NCBI GenBank assembly: GCA_043764015.1
Contig: JAYUKY010000118.1
Location: 1 to 7,615 of the forward strand
Origin: JANYGM01 sp043764015
GTDB taxonomy: Bacteria > Bacteroidota > Bacteroidia > Cytophagales > Thermonemataceae
Length of the DNA: 7,615 nucleotides
Direction: 5' to 3'
Part shown: positions 1 to 6,326 of the stretch, in pieces
Layout: each line of letters starts with the position of its first letter
Numbering within the stretch: the first letter of the stretch is position 1
Notes under the pieces: generated by a model
The model's database searches: none
Seen by the model: the letters and a program-made list of their open reading frames with translations, nothing else
Told to the model about the DNA's origin: nothing
Position numbers and translations under genes: made by a program

Positions 1-105
1 ATAGGCATCTGGGCGTTGTAAGCCTATGGAAAGGCTGGAACAAGTTTCTCATCATTAGAGAAACTTGGCTTATGCAAAAAGATGTGGGTAATCAGTAGGA
101 GTTTT
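1..105 (+). other. Possible structured right end of an IS200/IS605-type (TnpB/omega-RNA) element
   Basis: This segment has no convincing ORF but is rich in potential RNA structure. AGCCT at 21-25 can pair with AGGCT at 32-36, and a perfect 10-bp stem lies at 41-67. It ends in a G-rich single-stranded stretch, GATGTGGGTAATCAGTAGGA (81-100). A stem-loop series followed by a GTGGGT-type tail resembles the 3' ends of TnpB-associated elements, where the RNA scaffold overlaps the end of tnpB. A short reading at 5-58 (SGRCKPMERLEQVSHH, then stop) is reminiscent of TnpB C-termini, but an in-frame TAG at 2-4 precedes it. Everything upstream is outside the window, so this is a weak, memory-based assignment. 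It could equally be an unrelated structured RNA or the tail of a decayed gene. Confidence 0.25.
41..67. repeat. Perfect 10-bp inverted repeat
   Basis: CAAGTTTCTC (41-50) is the exact reverse complement of GAGAAACTTG (58-67), with a 7-nt loop ATCATTA. No T-run follows on either strand, so it is not a standard terminator. It may be one stem of the structured element proposed for 1-105. Confidence 0.7.
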
Positions 106-106
106 G

Positions 107-145
107 TCCCCCTCCTTTTCAAGGAGGGGCTAGGGGTGGTTTTAA
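107..145. repeat. GC-rich palindromic repeat, probably dispersed (REP-like)
   Basis: CCCCTCCTT (109-117) pairs perfectly with AAGGAGGGG (121-129) around a TTC loop, followed by CTAGGGGTGGTTTT. It is sharply richer in G and C than the surrounding DNA. From memory, closely similar CCCCTCCTT-TTC-AAGGAGGGG-CTAGGGGTGG sequences recur between genes in many Bacteroidota genomes; this was not checked. The T-run (139-143) lies 9 nt beyond the stem, so it is a poor terminator on the plus strand. Confidence 0.6.
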
Positions 146-174
146 TGTTTATTTTATGCTAAATACTTGATAAT

Positions 175-210
175 CAAATAATAAAAACTCTATTTAATTT
201 TTATTATTTG
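175..210 (-). terminator. AT-rich 13-bp hairpin downstream of res, possible terminator
   Basis: CAAATAATAAAAA (175-187) and TTTTTATTATTTG (198-210) are perfect reverse complements around a 10-nt loop. The hairpin begins 51 nt past the res stop codon, where a terminator for that minus-strand gene would be expected. On the minus strand the 3' arm itself begins TTTTTATTATTTG, so the transcript is U-rich there, but no separate U-tract follows. The inverted repeat is certain; the terminator role is an inference. Confidence 0.4.
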
Positions 211-261
211 TTTTGATTGTTGTCCGAGTAAAAATCACCGTAATCAAAAAATCATTCAAAA

Positions 262-3168
262 TCATAGTTCAGACATCAAACTTGCGAGTTGTGTAGTATT
301 TATACGTTCTTTAAAGGATATTTCCACATTTTCATTTTTGTAATGCTCATTAAGTGCCTCAAAATATTTTTTAGCAAAATCAATTTTTGCTTTTTCATTT
401 TCTGGTATTGCCGTAGAAGATTTGTAGCCTTTGGCTTCCACTACAAGGAACATTTTGTTACCTTTTGTTGTTTGTATGGCATAACAAAAGTCTGGGTTAT
501 ATTCGCCCAATGGCGTTTTAATTTTGAGTCGTGGGAGTTTCCCAAAAATTACAATACTTGGCAAATCTGGGTCTTGCTCTATAATTTCCAATTCAAAATC
601 ACTATCATATTCTATTACCTCTTCAAATATCCATTTAGTTTTCAATGAAAAATCAGAAGGCATATCTTTTTGAAATTTCCCTACGCTACCTATGTCTAGG
701 TATGTTTTTTCATTTTCTGTTTTGAATACATTTGGCAAAACTGTCCCACTAATTCCGTCATATTTAACGTATATTTTCAGCGTTGCAACTAAGTTTTTAC
801 GTATTATTTCCGTCATTTCCCTTTGTGCTTTTTCTGGGTCATTGCAGAGCATTTTGGTTTTAAAATTATCACTCAAAGCATTAAAAACCTTTACTACAAA
901 CGAAATAGGTGTTTTTGTGTTGTTTGATAAAGTACGCACTAAGGCTAGATAATCAACTTTGCTTTTGTAAGAAACGAAGTCAGTTATTTTTTCTGTTATT
1001 GCACCTCGTTCACCAATTTTATTTATATTTAGCTCTGCACGAGTAGTTTGCAACAAAATTTCTGTAATAGTTATTGTTTCTATTTCTGTTTTTATGTTTT
1101 GGATAAGTTGGGTTTCATTTTCCTCGTTGATTGTGTCCAAAACGTAAAAAGCATTTTTGTTGATAGTATTCCATAGCTTTTTGAAAGCTTGTAAATGTTT
1201 TTCTTTGATAAAAACTTTCTTTTTTACTTTTTTATTTTCTGCTTTTTGAATGTAAACATTGGCATCTGTTGCAAACACAATTCTCAATGCATTTACTTGT
1301 TCTTGTGGCAGATTTTGTTCTTTAAGAATGGCAGAAAAGTCAGGTGATTTTTCAAAAACATCAAGCCCATCAACGGTTGCCTTATAAATAATCATTTCCT
1401 TATTTTCCAGCATCTTATAAATATTACGAACCGTTACATCATCAAAATTGGATTTTTCTTTGAGTGCTATTTTGAGTTCCTGCTCCGTAAAGGTTTGAGA
1501 AATCAAGAAAGAATTACTTAAGATTTCGTTTTGAATTGCTTCCACAAAACCTTGTTCTTTGCTAGAAACAACTATATCTAGGTTATTGATTTCCCAAAAG
1601 TCCTCTTGATTATCCTGCAGATTTTTGAGTGTATTTCGTTGCAAATTTTGATTTACGCTAATGCGCAAACCGCGCCCAATTTGTTGCAATTTTGATATTT
1701 CGCTACCTTGATTGGAAAGTTTACAAATGGTAAAAACATTAGGATTATCCCAACCTTCTTGCAACGCCCAAATGGAGAAAATAAAACGTGTAGGGCTTTC
1801 AAAGGAAAGTAATTTCTTTTTATCTCTTAAAATTTCATCAACTCCTTTTTTTACTTTTTCATCAGCATTGCCTTTATCACCAGAAAAATAACCTTTATGC
1901 ACTTGCAAAAAATTTCTACTATCAAAATCATTTTTCAAGTATTTGTAATAATCACTTTTTGGGTCAAGTGTTGCTATAATTTTGTCGTATTGTGTTTGAT
2001 ATTCTTTTTCAAATATATTTTTAATTTTAGGATTTGTTCCACGAAACAAACTAATATCACTACCAATAAAAAATAAAGTGAGTGCTTTTATTCCTTTTGC
2101 AAAAAGATTTTTTTCTTTCTCAAAATGTATTTTTATTGTATCTTTAATCATAGCTTGCAGAGATTCATCTGACAAAGAATAATCAACTTTTTCAATAGTA
2201 TCATCAGTTAAAACAATAGTATCTTTATTTATTTTTTTGATATTTTTGCCATTAAAAACCGCACCAATACCCAACTCTCGTCTTACAATAATTCCATTGG
2301 TTAAGGTGCTAACTATTGCTTTTTTGTTGTCAATATCAATAAGCGTATCAGCATTTTGTATCACGTCTTGTGTGTACACTACAATTCTTTTAACCAAATT
2401 TTGTCTGAAAGAAGAAATACTATCTAATACGTAGGCTACATTAGACAAGGGCAAGCTATCTTTCTTCTTTGGGAAAGTAGCACCAAACCGCAAATAATAA
2501 TTATCAAAACCCTTAAAATACGTTCTAAAAGCATCACCTTCAAAACGGTGTGGCTCGTCCATTATGACAATAGGATGCAAGCGTTTCAAGCATTCCAAAT
2601 ATGATTTTGGTAATTCTTGGTTGTTTGCAAATAATTCTGGTGTATGAATATCATTTTCTAATGGTTTATTTAACAGATTTTTGTCTTTGTTAAAAGAACT
2701 TGGGGTCATCACCAAAACAGACAAATGCGAGGCATTAATAAATTGCTTTATTGCAGCAATATTTCCACCTTCATAAGTAAAAGTTTCAATTTGTTTTTCT
2801 TTTTCGTTGGCGTAGAAACTCTTAAAATAGTCTTTGGTATCTTCTAAGTTTGTTTTTGTTCCTTCACGTATTGGAACGGTTGGAATAAGAATGATAAATT
2901 TTTTATACCCAAAATTTTTATTTAATTCAAAAATAGTTTTGATAAATGTAAACGTCTTTCCTGTCCCCGTTTCCATCATTATATCAATATTTTTGGTATC
3001 TTGAGCAGGGAAATTATATTTATTTTTATTATGATGAGCTGTTAATACATTATTAAAGCCTTCTTTTTGTTGCAGACTTTCAAAAATGGTAATAATGTTA
3101 TTTACACAATCCTCTTGGTAGGCTTGTATTTCATATTGAAATTGTTTTTTTTCTATTTTTGGTGTCAT
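262..3168 (-). CDS. res: Type III restriction-modification system, Res (restriction/helicase) subunit
   Basis: This 968-aa protein has the length and full domain order of type III Res subunits. The N-terminal superfamily-2 helicase has motif I ETGTGKT (66-72), motif II DEPH (204-207), motif III-like GATF (229-232), the ALQEGWDNP block typical of Res (468-476) and motif VI QQIGRGLR (495-502). A C-terminal PD-(D/E)xK nuclease shows PD (892-893) and EAK (911-913). In type III systems Res works in a complex with the Mod methyltransferase, which supplies DNA recognition; ATP hydrolysis lets it communicate between head-to-head sites before cutting. No motif is missing and the frame is intact, so it looks functional. 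ATG at 3168 is the first start after a -7 promoter element; its leader is A-rich without Shine-Dalgarno. Notably no mod gene lies on either side: upstream is a divergent rnhA, and downstream are 261 non-coding bases to the window edge. A stand-alone helicase-nuclease role is the alternative. Confidence 0.93.
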   Translation of the reverse strand: MTPKIEKKQFQYEIQAYQEDCVNNIITIFESLQQKEGFNNVLTAHHNKNKYNFPAQDTKNIDIMMETGTGKTFTFIKTIFELNKNFGYKKFIILIPTVPIREGTKTNLEDTKDYFKSFYANEKEKQIETFTYEGGNIAAIKQFINASHLSVLVMTPSSFNKDKNLLNKPLENDIHTPELFANNQELPKSYLECLKRLHPIVIMDEPHRFEGDAFRTYFKGFDNYYLRFGATFPKKKDSLPLSNVAYVLDSISSFRQNLVKRIVVYTQDVIQNADTLIDIDNKKAIVSTLTNGIIVRRELGIGAVFNGKNIKKINKDTIVLTDDTIEKVDYSLSDESLQAMIKDTIKIHFEKEKNLFAKGIKALTLFFIGSDISLFRGTNPKIKNIFEKEYQTQYDKIIATLDPKSDYYKYLKNDFDSRNFLQVHKGYFSGDKGNADEKVKKGVDEILRDKKKLLSFESPTRFIFSIWALQEGWDNPNVFTICKLSNQGSEISKLQQIGRGLRISVNQNLQRNTLKNLQDNQEDFWEINNLDIVVSSKEQGFVEAIQNEILSNSFLISQTFTEQELKIALKEKSNFDDVTVRNIYKMLENKEMIIYKATVDGLDVFEKSPDFSAILKEQNLPQEQVNALRIVFATDANVYIQKAENKKVKKKVFIKEKHLQAFKKLWNTINKNAFYVLDTINEENETQLIQNIKTEIETITITEILLQTTRAELNINKIGERGAITEKITDFVSYKSKVDYLALVRTLSNNTKTPISFVVKVFNALSDNFKTKMLCNDPEKAQREMTEIIRKNLVATLKIYVKYDGISGTVLPNVFKTENEKTYLDIGSVGKFQKDMPSDFSLKTKWIFEEVIEYDSDFELEIIEQDPDLPSIVIFGKLPRLKIKTPLGEYNPDFCYAIQTTKGNKMFLVVEAKGYKSSTAIPENEKAKIDFAKKYFEALNEHYKNENVEISFKERINTTQLASLMSEL

Positions 3169-3221
3169 TTACCGCTTTTTATTTTGTAATTGTTAAGATT
3201 TTGTTATAAGTATTGTGTATG

Positions 3222-3252
3222 CAAATATAGTTAATTTTGTTCTTATTAAAAC
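3222..3252 (-). promoter_or_regulatory. Probable promoter for res
   Basis: Read on the minus strand, TATATTTG (3229 to 3222) matches the Bacteroidetes -7 consensus TAnnTTTG exactly. At the expected 19-nt spacing upstream the sequence is GTTT, only an approximate -33 TTTG box. Transcription would start near 3215, giving a leader of about 48 nt before the res ATG. Confidence 0.45.
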
Positions 3253-3351
3253 TATTTTTGAAAGAATTGCAAAAGCCATCTCAAATATCTGAAAATGCTT
3301 TTTTGGGTACTTAAGTTGTTGATAAATAATACCATACATATTTTTGTTTGC

Positions 3352-3379
3352 CGTTTCCCACATTCTGCGTGGGGAAACG
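3352..3379. repeat. GC-rich hairpin in the divergent promoter region
   Basis: CGTTTCCC (3352-3359) pairs with GGGAAACG (3372-3379). With G3371 bulged, the stem extends by two pairs (A3360-T3370, C3361-G3369), leaving a 7-nt loop. No T-run follows on either strand, so it is not an intrinsic terminator. Its GC content stands out from the flanking DNA and suggests a dispersed palindrome or a protein/RNA structural site. Confidence 0.6.
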
Positions 3380-3438
3380 TCAAACCAATGTGTAGTATGA
3401 TTGTTTACGCCACAAAACAAGAAATAAATGGCTATTTA

Positions 3439-3469
3439 TTTGATAATAACGTAGTTTTGTATATATTTG
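3439..3469 (+). promoter_or_regulatory. Bacteroidetes-type promoter for rnhA and the sensor gene
   Basis: TTTG at 3439-3442 and TATATTTG at 3462-3469 match the -33 TTTG and -7 TAnnTTTG consensus exactly, with a 19-nt spacer. Transcription would start at about 3476, about 50 nt before the rnhA ATG. This is one of the two best promoter matches in the window and supports assignment to Bacteroidota. Confidence 0.7.
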
Positions 3470-3524
3470 CAACTGTAAAAATGGCTAGAAATTTTTCCTT
3501 GTTTATCAATCATTATTTATTAAA

Positions 3525-4007
3525 ATGATTATAATTTATACAGATGGGGCAGCCATAGGCAATCCTGGTGCTGGCGGTTATGGAATAGTGATGACTTTTG
3601 AGAAATTTCGTAAAGAAATTTCTCAAGGCTATAAACATACAACCAACAACAGAATGGAGCTTTTAGCGGTTATTGTAGCCTTAGAAACACTTAAAAATGA
3701 TAATTCTTTGGCAACTGTTTATTCAGATTCTAAATATGTTATTGATGCCATCAACAAAAAATGGGTGTTTGGGTGGCTCAAAAAAGGCTTTGTAGGTAAA
3801 AAAAATGAAGATTTGTGGCGTAGATTTCTGAATATCAATAAAAAACACAGCGTAACTTATACGTGGGTAAAAGGACACGCAGGAAACCCAGAAAATGAGC
3901 GTTGTGATGTACTTGCTACCACGGCAGCAAAAAATAAAAACAAGTCGGAGCTTCTTGTAGATGAGTTTTATGAGAAAGAAAATGATAAAACCACATCAAA
4001 AATATGA
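3525..4007 (+). CDS. rnhA: Ribonuclease HI
   Basis: This 160-aa cytoplasmic enzyme cleaves the RNA strand of RNA-DNA hybrids, removing R-loops and Okazaki-fragment primers, with divalent metal catalysis. The family catalytic set is complete: D7 in YTDGA, E45 in NNRMEL, D68 in YSDSKY, H118 in WVKGHAG and D128 in NERCDVLA. A basic W/K-rich segment (about 78-100, KKWVFGWLKKGFVGKK) corresponds to the substrate-handle region of cellular RNase HI. The ATG at 3525 puts the first catalytic Asp at residue 7, as expected, and follows an A-rich leader with no Shine-Dalgarno. The last 20 residues are charged and polar and lie outside the conserved core. Its TGA overlaps the ATG of the sensor gene (ATGA), so the two are probably cotranscribed and translationally coupled from the promoter at 3439-3469. 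Identification is secure. Confidence 0.96.
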   Translation: MIIIYTDGAAIGNPGAGGYGIVMTFEKFRKEISQGYKHTTNNRMELLAVIVALETLKNDNSLATVYSDSKYVIDAINKKWVFGWLKKGFVGKKNEDLWRRFLNINKKHSVTYTWVKGHAGNPENERCDVLATTAAKNKNKSELLVDEFYEKENDKTTSKI

Positions 4008-5512
4008 AAATAAATGATATAAAAATACGGAAATTTTCTTATTTCTTTGCTATTGCATTGATAGTGTTACTTGCACTTAATTATTTTTTAGCCCAAATTC
4101 TTAGTATTTCTCCTGCTGATGTCAATGCCGCTAAAAAAAGTGTAGAACTCAAAGAACTTGCTAATCAGATACATTTTTCTACAAAAATCTTGATTAGATG
4201 TGCTGATGTAGGTTTGGATATGCAAAAAGAAAGTATTGATTTGGCACAAGTACGTGCAAAATATGAAAAAATTCGTTATTTGTTGCACAATGGCGCAAAA
4301 GATATGGAAGAACGCAATATGAAGATAAATGTTGCTCCAGCCACAGATGAACGCTTAGCCACACTTATAGAACTTCAAAAAGATTGGAAAGAATATGATA
4401 GAGATTTGCGTGACCTTAATATACGCATTAATAGAGCTGAACTTAGTCTAAAAGATAGTATTTCTGATACAAAAGATTTGCAATGGGTAAATAAAAAATA
4501 TATTGATTTTTTGCAAAAAAACGAAAAATTAGTAACGGAATATAACGAGTTTTTGGAAACAAAACGCAATAACCTAAATTTCGCCTTACTTCTTATAGCG
4601 GGTTTAGTTTTTTTGGTATTGGCTGGCGTTTATTATGCTGTTAATAATCTGATATTAGAGCCTATTAACACTATTTCTAGAAGTTCTCGTGAGCTGGCAA
4701 AAGGAAATTTGAGCGAACAAATGCTAGTAACCTCAAAAAGTGAAATTGGCTATATTGCTCAAAATGTCAATGATTTGGCTAATATTCTGAAAAATGCAAC
4801 AGAGTTTTCTAGAGAAATTGGGCAAGGAAACCTAGATGTAGCCTACAAAGGCATTACAGATGAAAATCAAGGAAAAGAAAGTATTGTAGGTGCATTGCAA
4901 ATAATGCGTAATCAGTTGCGCCAAGTAGCAGAAAAAGACAGGCAAGACCGTTGGTCTAATGCAGGACTTGCAAAATTTGCAGATGTTTTGCGTATCAATC
5001 CCAATGATACAGTAGATAATTTTTGCTACAATGTCATTTCCAATTTGGTAAATTATTTGGAGGCAACACAAGGTGCAGTTTTTATTATCAATGATGATAA
5101 ACCCAATAAATCAGACCATTTTTTGGAGGCAAAAGCAGTGTATGCAATGAACAAAAAGAAATTTTTGGATAAAAAAATAGAGATAGGAGAGGGACAAATA
5201 GGGCAATCTTTTAGAGATGCAGAGATGATTTATATCAGTGATGTGCCTGATACTTACGAAAAAGTAACCTCTGCACTTGGTGCAACTCGTCCAAAAAATG
5301 TACTTATTGTGCCGTTAGAAACCACAGAAGGTACTATTGGTGTATTAGAATTACTTTCACTAAAAGATATTCCACGCTACCGCCTTACATTCGTACAACG
5401 AGTAGTAGATGCCATTTCTGTTGCTATCAATACCATCAAAAAAGCAGAAAAAAGCAAGAAAATGGCACAAGAAAACGAAGAAATGGATAAAAGAACTAGC
5501 AGAAGAAACTAA
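4004..5512 (+). CDS. Membrane HAMP-GAF sensor protein lacking an output domain
   Basis: The 502-aa product has a first membrane helix (about 11-33), a mostly helical extracytoplasmic region of about 155 residues (34-190), a second helix (191-213), a HAMP linker with LEPI (218-221) and GNLSEQM (234-240), a second HAMP-like helical stretch with GQGNLDVAY (273-281), and a GAF domain (about 335-478). This is the input and signal-transmission half of Bacteroidota sensors; homologous architectures usually continue into a phosphatase, kinase or cyclase. Here it stops just after GAF, at a charged helix, KKAEKSKKMAQENEEM. The annotated end (DKRTSRRN) looks out of frame: skipping one A in the AAAA run at 5489-5492 gives MDKELAEETKLEV, a natural coiled-coil continuation ending at TGA 5538-5540 inside a repeat array. 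The gene overlaps rnhA by 4 nt. Ligand and partner are unknown. The sensor class is confident; function is not. Confidence 0.85.
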   Translation: MKINDIKIRKFSYFFAIALIVLLALNYFLAQILSISPADVNAAKKSVELKELANQIHFSTKILIRCADVGLDMQKESIDLAQVRAKYEKIRYLLHNGAKDMEERNMKINVAPATDERLATLIELQKDWKEYDRDLRDLNIRINRAELSLKDSISDTKDLQWVNKKYIDFLQKNEKLVTEYNEFLETKRNNLNFALLLIAGLVFLVLAGVYYAVNNLILEPINTISRSSRELAKGNLSEQMLVTSKSEIGYIAQNVNDLANILKNATEFSREIGQGNLDVAYKGITDENQGKESIVGALQIMRNQLRQVAEKDRQDRWSNAGLAKFADVLRINPNDTVDNFCYNVISNLVNYLEATQGAVFIINDDKPNKSDHFLEAKAVYAMNKKKFLDKKIEIGEGQIGQSFRDAEMIYISDVPDTYEKVTSALGATRPKNVLIVPLETTEGTIGVLELLSLKDIPRYRLTFVQRVVDAISVAINTIKKAEKSKKMAQENEEMDKRTSRRN

Positions 5513-5524
5513 ACTTGAAGTTTT

Positions 5525-5552
5525 GATGTGTGATATGTGATGTGTGATATAA
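5525..5552 (+). repeat. Heptanucleotide array 1 (four units, GATGTGT type)
   Basis: Four consecutive 7-bp units: GATGTGT, GATATGT, GATGTGT and a degenerate GATATAA. Bases 5525-5546 form most of the left arm of the inverted repeat at 5521-5607. The array also supplies the stop codon of the alternative sensor frame. Confidence 0.65.
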
Positions 5553-5576
5553 AATACATTATTTATCGTCAAAAAG

Positions 5577-5604
5577 CACATCACACATTACATATCATAC
5601 ATCA
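5577..5604 (+). repeat. Heptanucleotide array 2 (four units, CACATCA type)
   Basis: Four consecutive 7-bp units: CACATCA, CACATTA, CATATCA, TACATCA. The unit is a rotation of the reverse complement of GATGTGT, so this is array 1 in inverted orientation. It is followed without a gap by AAAAATG, which supplies the tdk start codon. Confidence 0.65.
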
Positions 5605-5608
5605 AAAA

Positions 5609-6235
5609 ATGTTTGTAGAACCGCATTTAAACCAATTTGAGGACAAAGTCGGCTGGATAGAAGTCGTTTGTGGCTCTATGTTTTCTGGAAAAACAGAAGA
5701 ACTTATCCGCCGTATGAATAGGGCAAAAATTGCAAAGCAAAAAGTTGAAATCTTCAAACCTAGCATAGATACCCGTTATGACGAAATAAATGTTGTTTCT
5801 CATAACGCAAACGCCATACGCTCTACGCCTGTGCAAAGTTCGTCAGAAATTTATTTGTTGGCAGGGGATTGTGATGTTGTTGGAATTGATGAGGCACAAT
5901 TTTTTGATAATCAAATAGTTGAAGTTTGTACGCAACTTGCAAATCACGGCAAACGTGTGATTGTGGCAGGCTTAGATATGGACTTTCAAGGAAAACCCTT
6001 TGGCGCAATGCCCGACCTTATGACCGTTGCAGAATTTGTCACGAAAGTACAAGCAATTTGTATGCAATGTGGGCGTATTGCGGCATATTCATTTCGTTTG
6101 ATAAATTCTGATGCAACCGTTTTGTTGGGAGAAAAAGAAAGCTACGAACCTCGTTGCAGAAAATGCTTTAATGAAGGAATGAAAGAACAAGAAAAGTTAC
6201 GAGCTAAAAGTCACGAAAAAGCAATTACAAATTAA
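5609..6235 (+). CDS. tdk: Thymidine kinase (type II, Zn-ribbon family)
   Basis: This 208-aa cytoplasmic enzyme phosphorylates thymidine (and deoxyuridine) with ATP to dTMP in the salvage pathway. Visible motifs are the P-loop GSMFSGKT (22-29); GIDEAQFF (92-99), with the Walker B Asp94 and the catalytic-base Glu95; and a zinc ribbon with Cys151-x2-Cys154 and Cys183-x2-Cys186. The lasso segment LLGEKESYEPRC (172-183) closes over the thymidine. The length is usual for the family. I chose ATG 5609 because MFVEPHLN is the natural N-terminus. An in-frame ATG at 5537 would add 24 residues encoded mostly by repeat DNA. No promoter is evident just upstream, so expression may depend on read-through past the 5521-5607 hairpin. 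The last codons (AIT N) and the TAA stop fall inside heptad array 3. Identification is secure. Confidence 0.96.
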   Translation: MFVEPHLNQFEDKVGWIEVVCGSMFSGKTEELIRRMNRAKIAKQKVEIFKPSIDTRYDEINVVSHNANAIRSTPVQSSSEIYLLAGDCDVVGIDEAQFFDNQIVEVCTQLANHGKRVIVAGLDMDFQGKPFGAMPDLMTVAEFVTKVQAICMQCGRIAAYSFRLINSDATVLLGEKESYEPRCRKCFNEGMKEQEKLRAKSHEKAITN

Positions 6236-6250
6236 AGATTACAAATTACG
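6223..6250 (+). repeat. Heptanucleotide array 3 (four units, AATTACA type) containing the tdk stop codon
   Basis: Four consecutive 7-bp units: AATTACA, AATTAAA, GATTACA, AATTACG. The first two units encode the final tdk residues Ile-Thr-Asn and the TAA stop (6233-6235). The array therefore defines, or has replaced, the end of that gene. Confidence 0.6.
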
Positions 6251-6282
6251 TTTATAGAGTTGTTTTGTGAATTATATTTATA

Positions 6283-6310
6283 CTTCACACTTCACACTTC
6301 ACACCTCAAA
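6283..6310 (+). repeat. Heptanucleotide array 4 (four units, CTTCACA type)
   Basis: Three identical units CTTCACA (6283-6303) are followed by a degenerate CCTCAAA (6304-6310). The array runs into AAATG, giving TCAAAAAATG as in array 2. Here the ATG opens only a nine-codon reading frame and is probably not used. A weak -7-like TATATTTA (6273-6280) precedes the array, but there is no good -33 box. Confidence 0.65.
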
Positions 6311-6326
6311 AAATGTCTCTTGCGCC

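Larger units (their letters stand above)
3169..3524. other. Divergent intergenic region between res and rnhA
   Basis: These 356 bases separate two divergent genes. They contain a -7 element for res (3222-3229, minus), a good promoter for rnhA (3439-3469, plus), a hairpin at 3352-3379, and a further isolated plus-strand TATTTTTG (3339-3346) without a clear -33 box. Two short overlapping reading frames cross the region (minus 3193-3420, plus 3295-3528). Neither has a recognisable motif and each covers a promoter, so I do not call them genes. Confidence 0.7.
5521..5607. repeat. Long inverted repeat between the sensor gene and tdk (26-bp stem, 35-nt loop)
   Basis: Bases 5521-5546 pair with 5582-5607. 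Of 26 pairs, 24 are Watson-Crick, and the two exceptions are G-T, which become G-U pairs in plus-strand RNA. The loop is 5547-5581. The stem begins 8 nt after the sensor stop codon and ends 1 nt before the tdk ATG. No U-tract follows the 3' arm, so it is not a classical terminator. A transcript reading through would carry a strong hairpin abutting the tdk start codon and could limit its translation or be processed. Its arms are built of heptad repeats, listed separately. Confidence 0.75.

Noticed and set aside
5..58. Peptide SGRCKPMERLEQVSHH as a real tnpB 3' end
   Set aside because: A TAG stop in the same frame at 2-4 precedes it and nothing upstream is visible, so it is kept only as supporting hint for the element hypothesis.
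211..249. 8-bp inverted repeat TTTTGATT/AATCAAAA just past the res stop
   Set aside because: AT-only stem apart from one pair, 23-nt loop and no U-tract; expected by chance in such AT-rich DNA.
289..952. Plus-strand ORFs inside res (for example 289-648 and 692-952)
   Set aside because: Out-of-frame shadows of the clearly coding minus-strand Res gene, with no domain features.
3193..3528. Two short opposite-strand ORFs (minus 3193-3420, plus 3295-3528) in the res-rnhA spacer
   Set aside because: They overlap each other and the likely promoters, have no recognisable motif, and the plus-strand one runs 4 bases into the rnhA start.
5537..5608. Upstream ATG that would extend thymidine kinase by 24 residues
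   Set aside because: The extension is encoded mainly by heptad repeat/inverted-repeat DNA; MFVEPHLN at 5609 is the natural family N-terminus.
5525..6310. CRISPR array
   Set aside because: The repeats are 7-bp direct tandem units without unique spacers; nothing resembles CRISPR repeats or cas genes.
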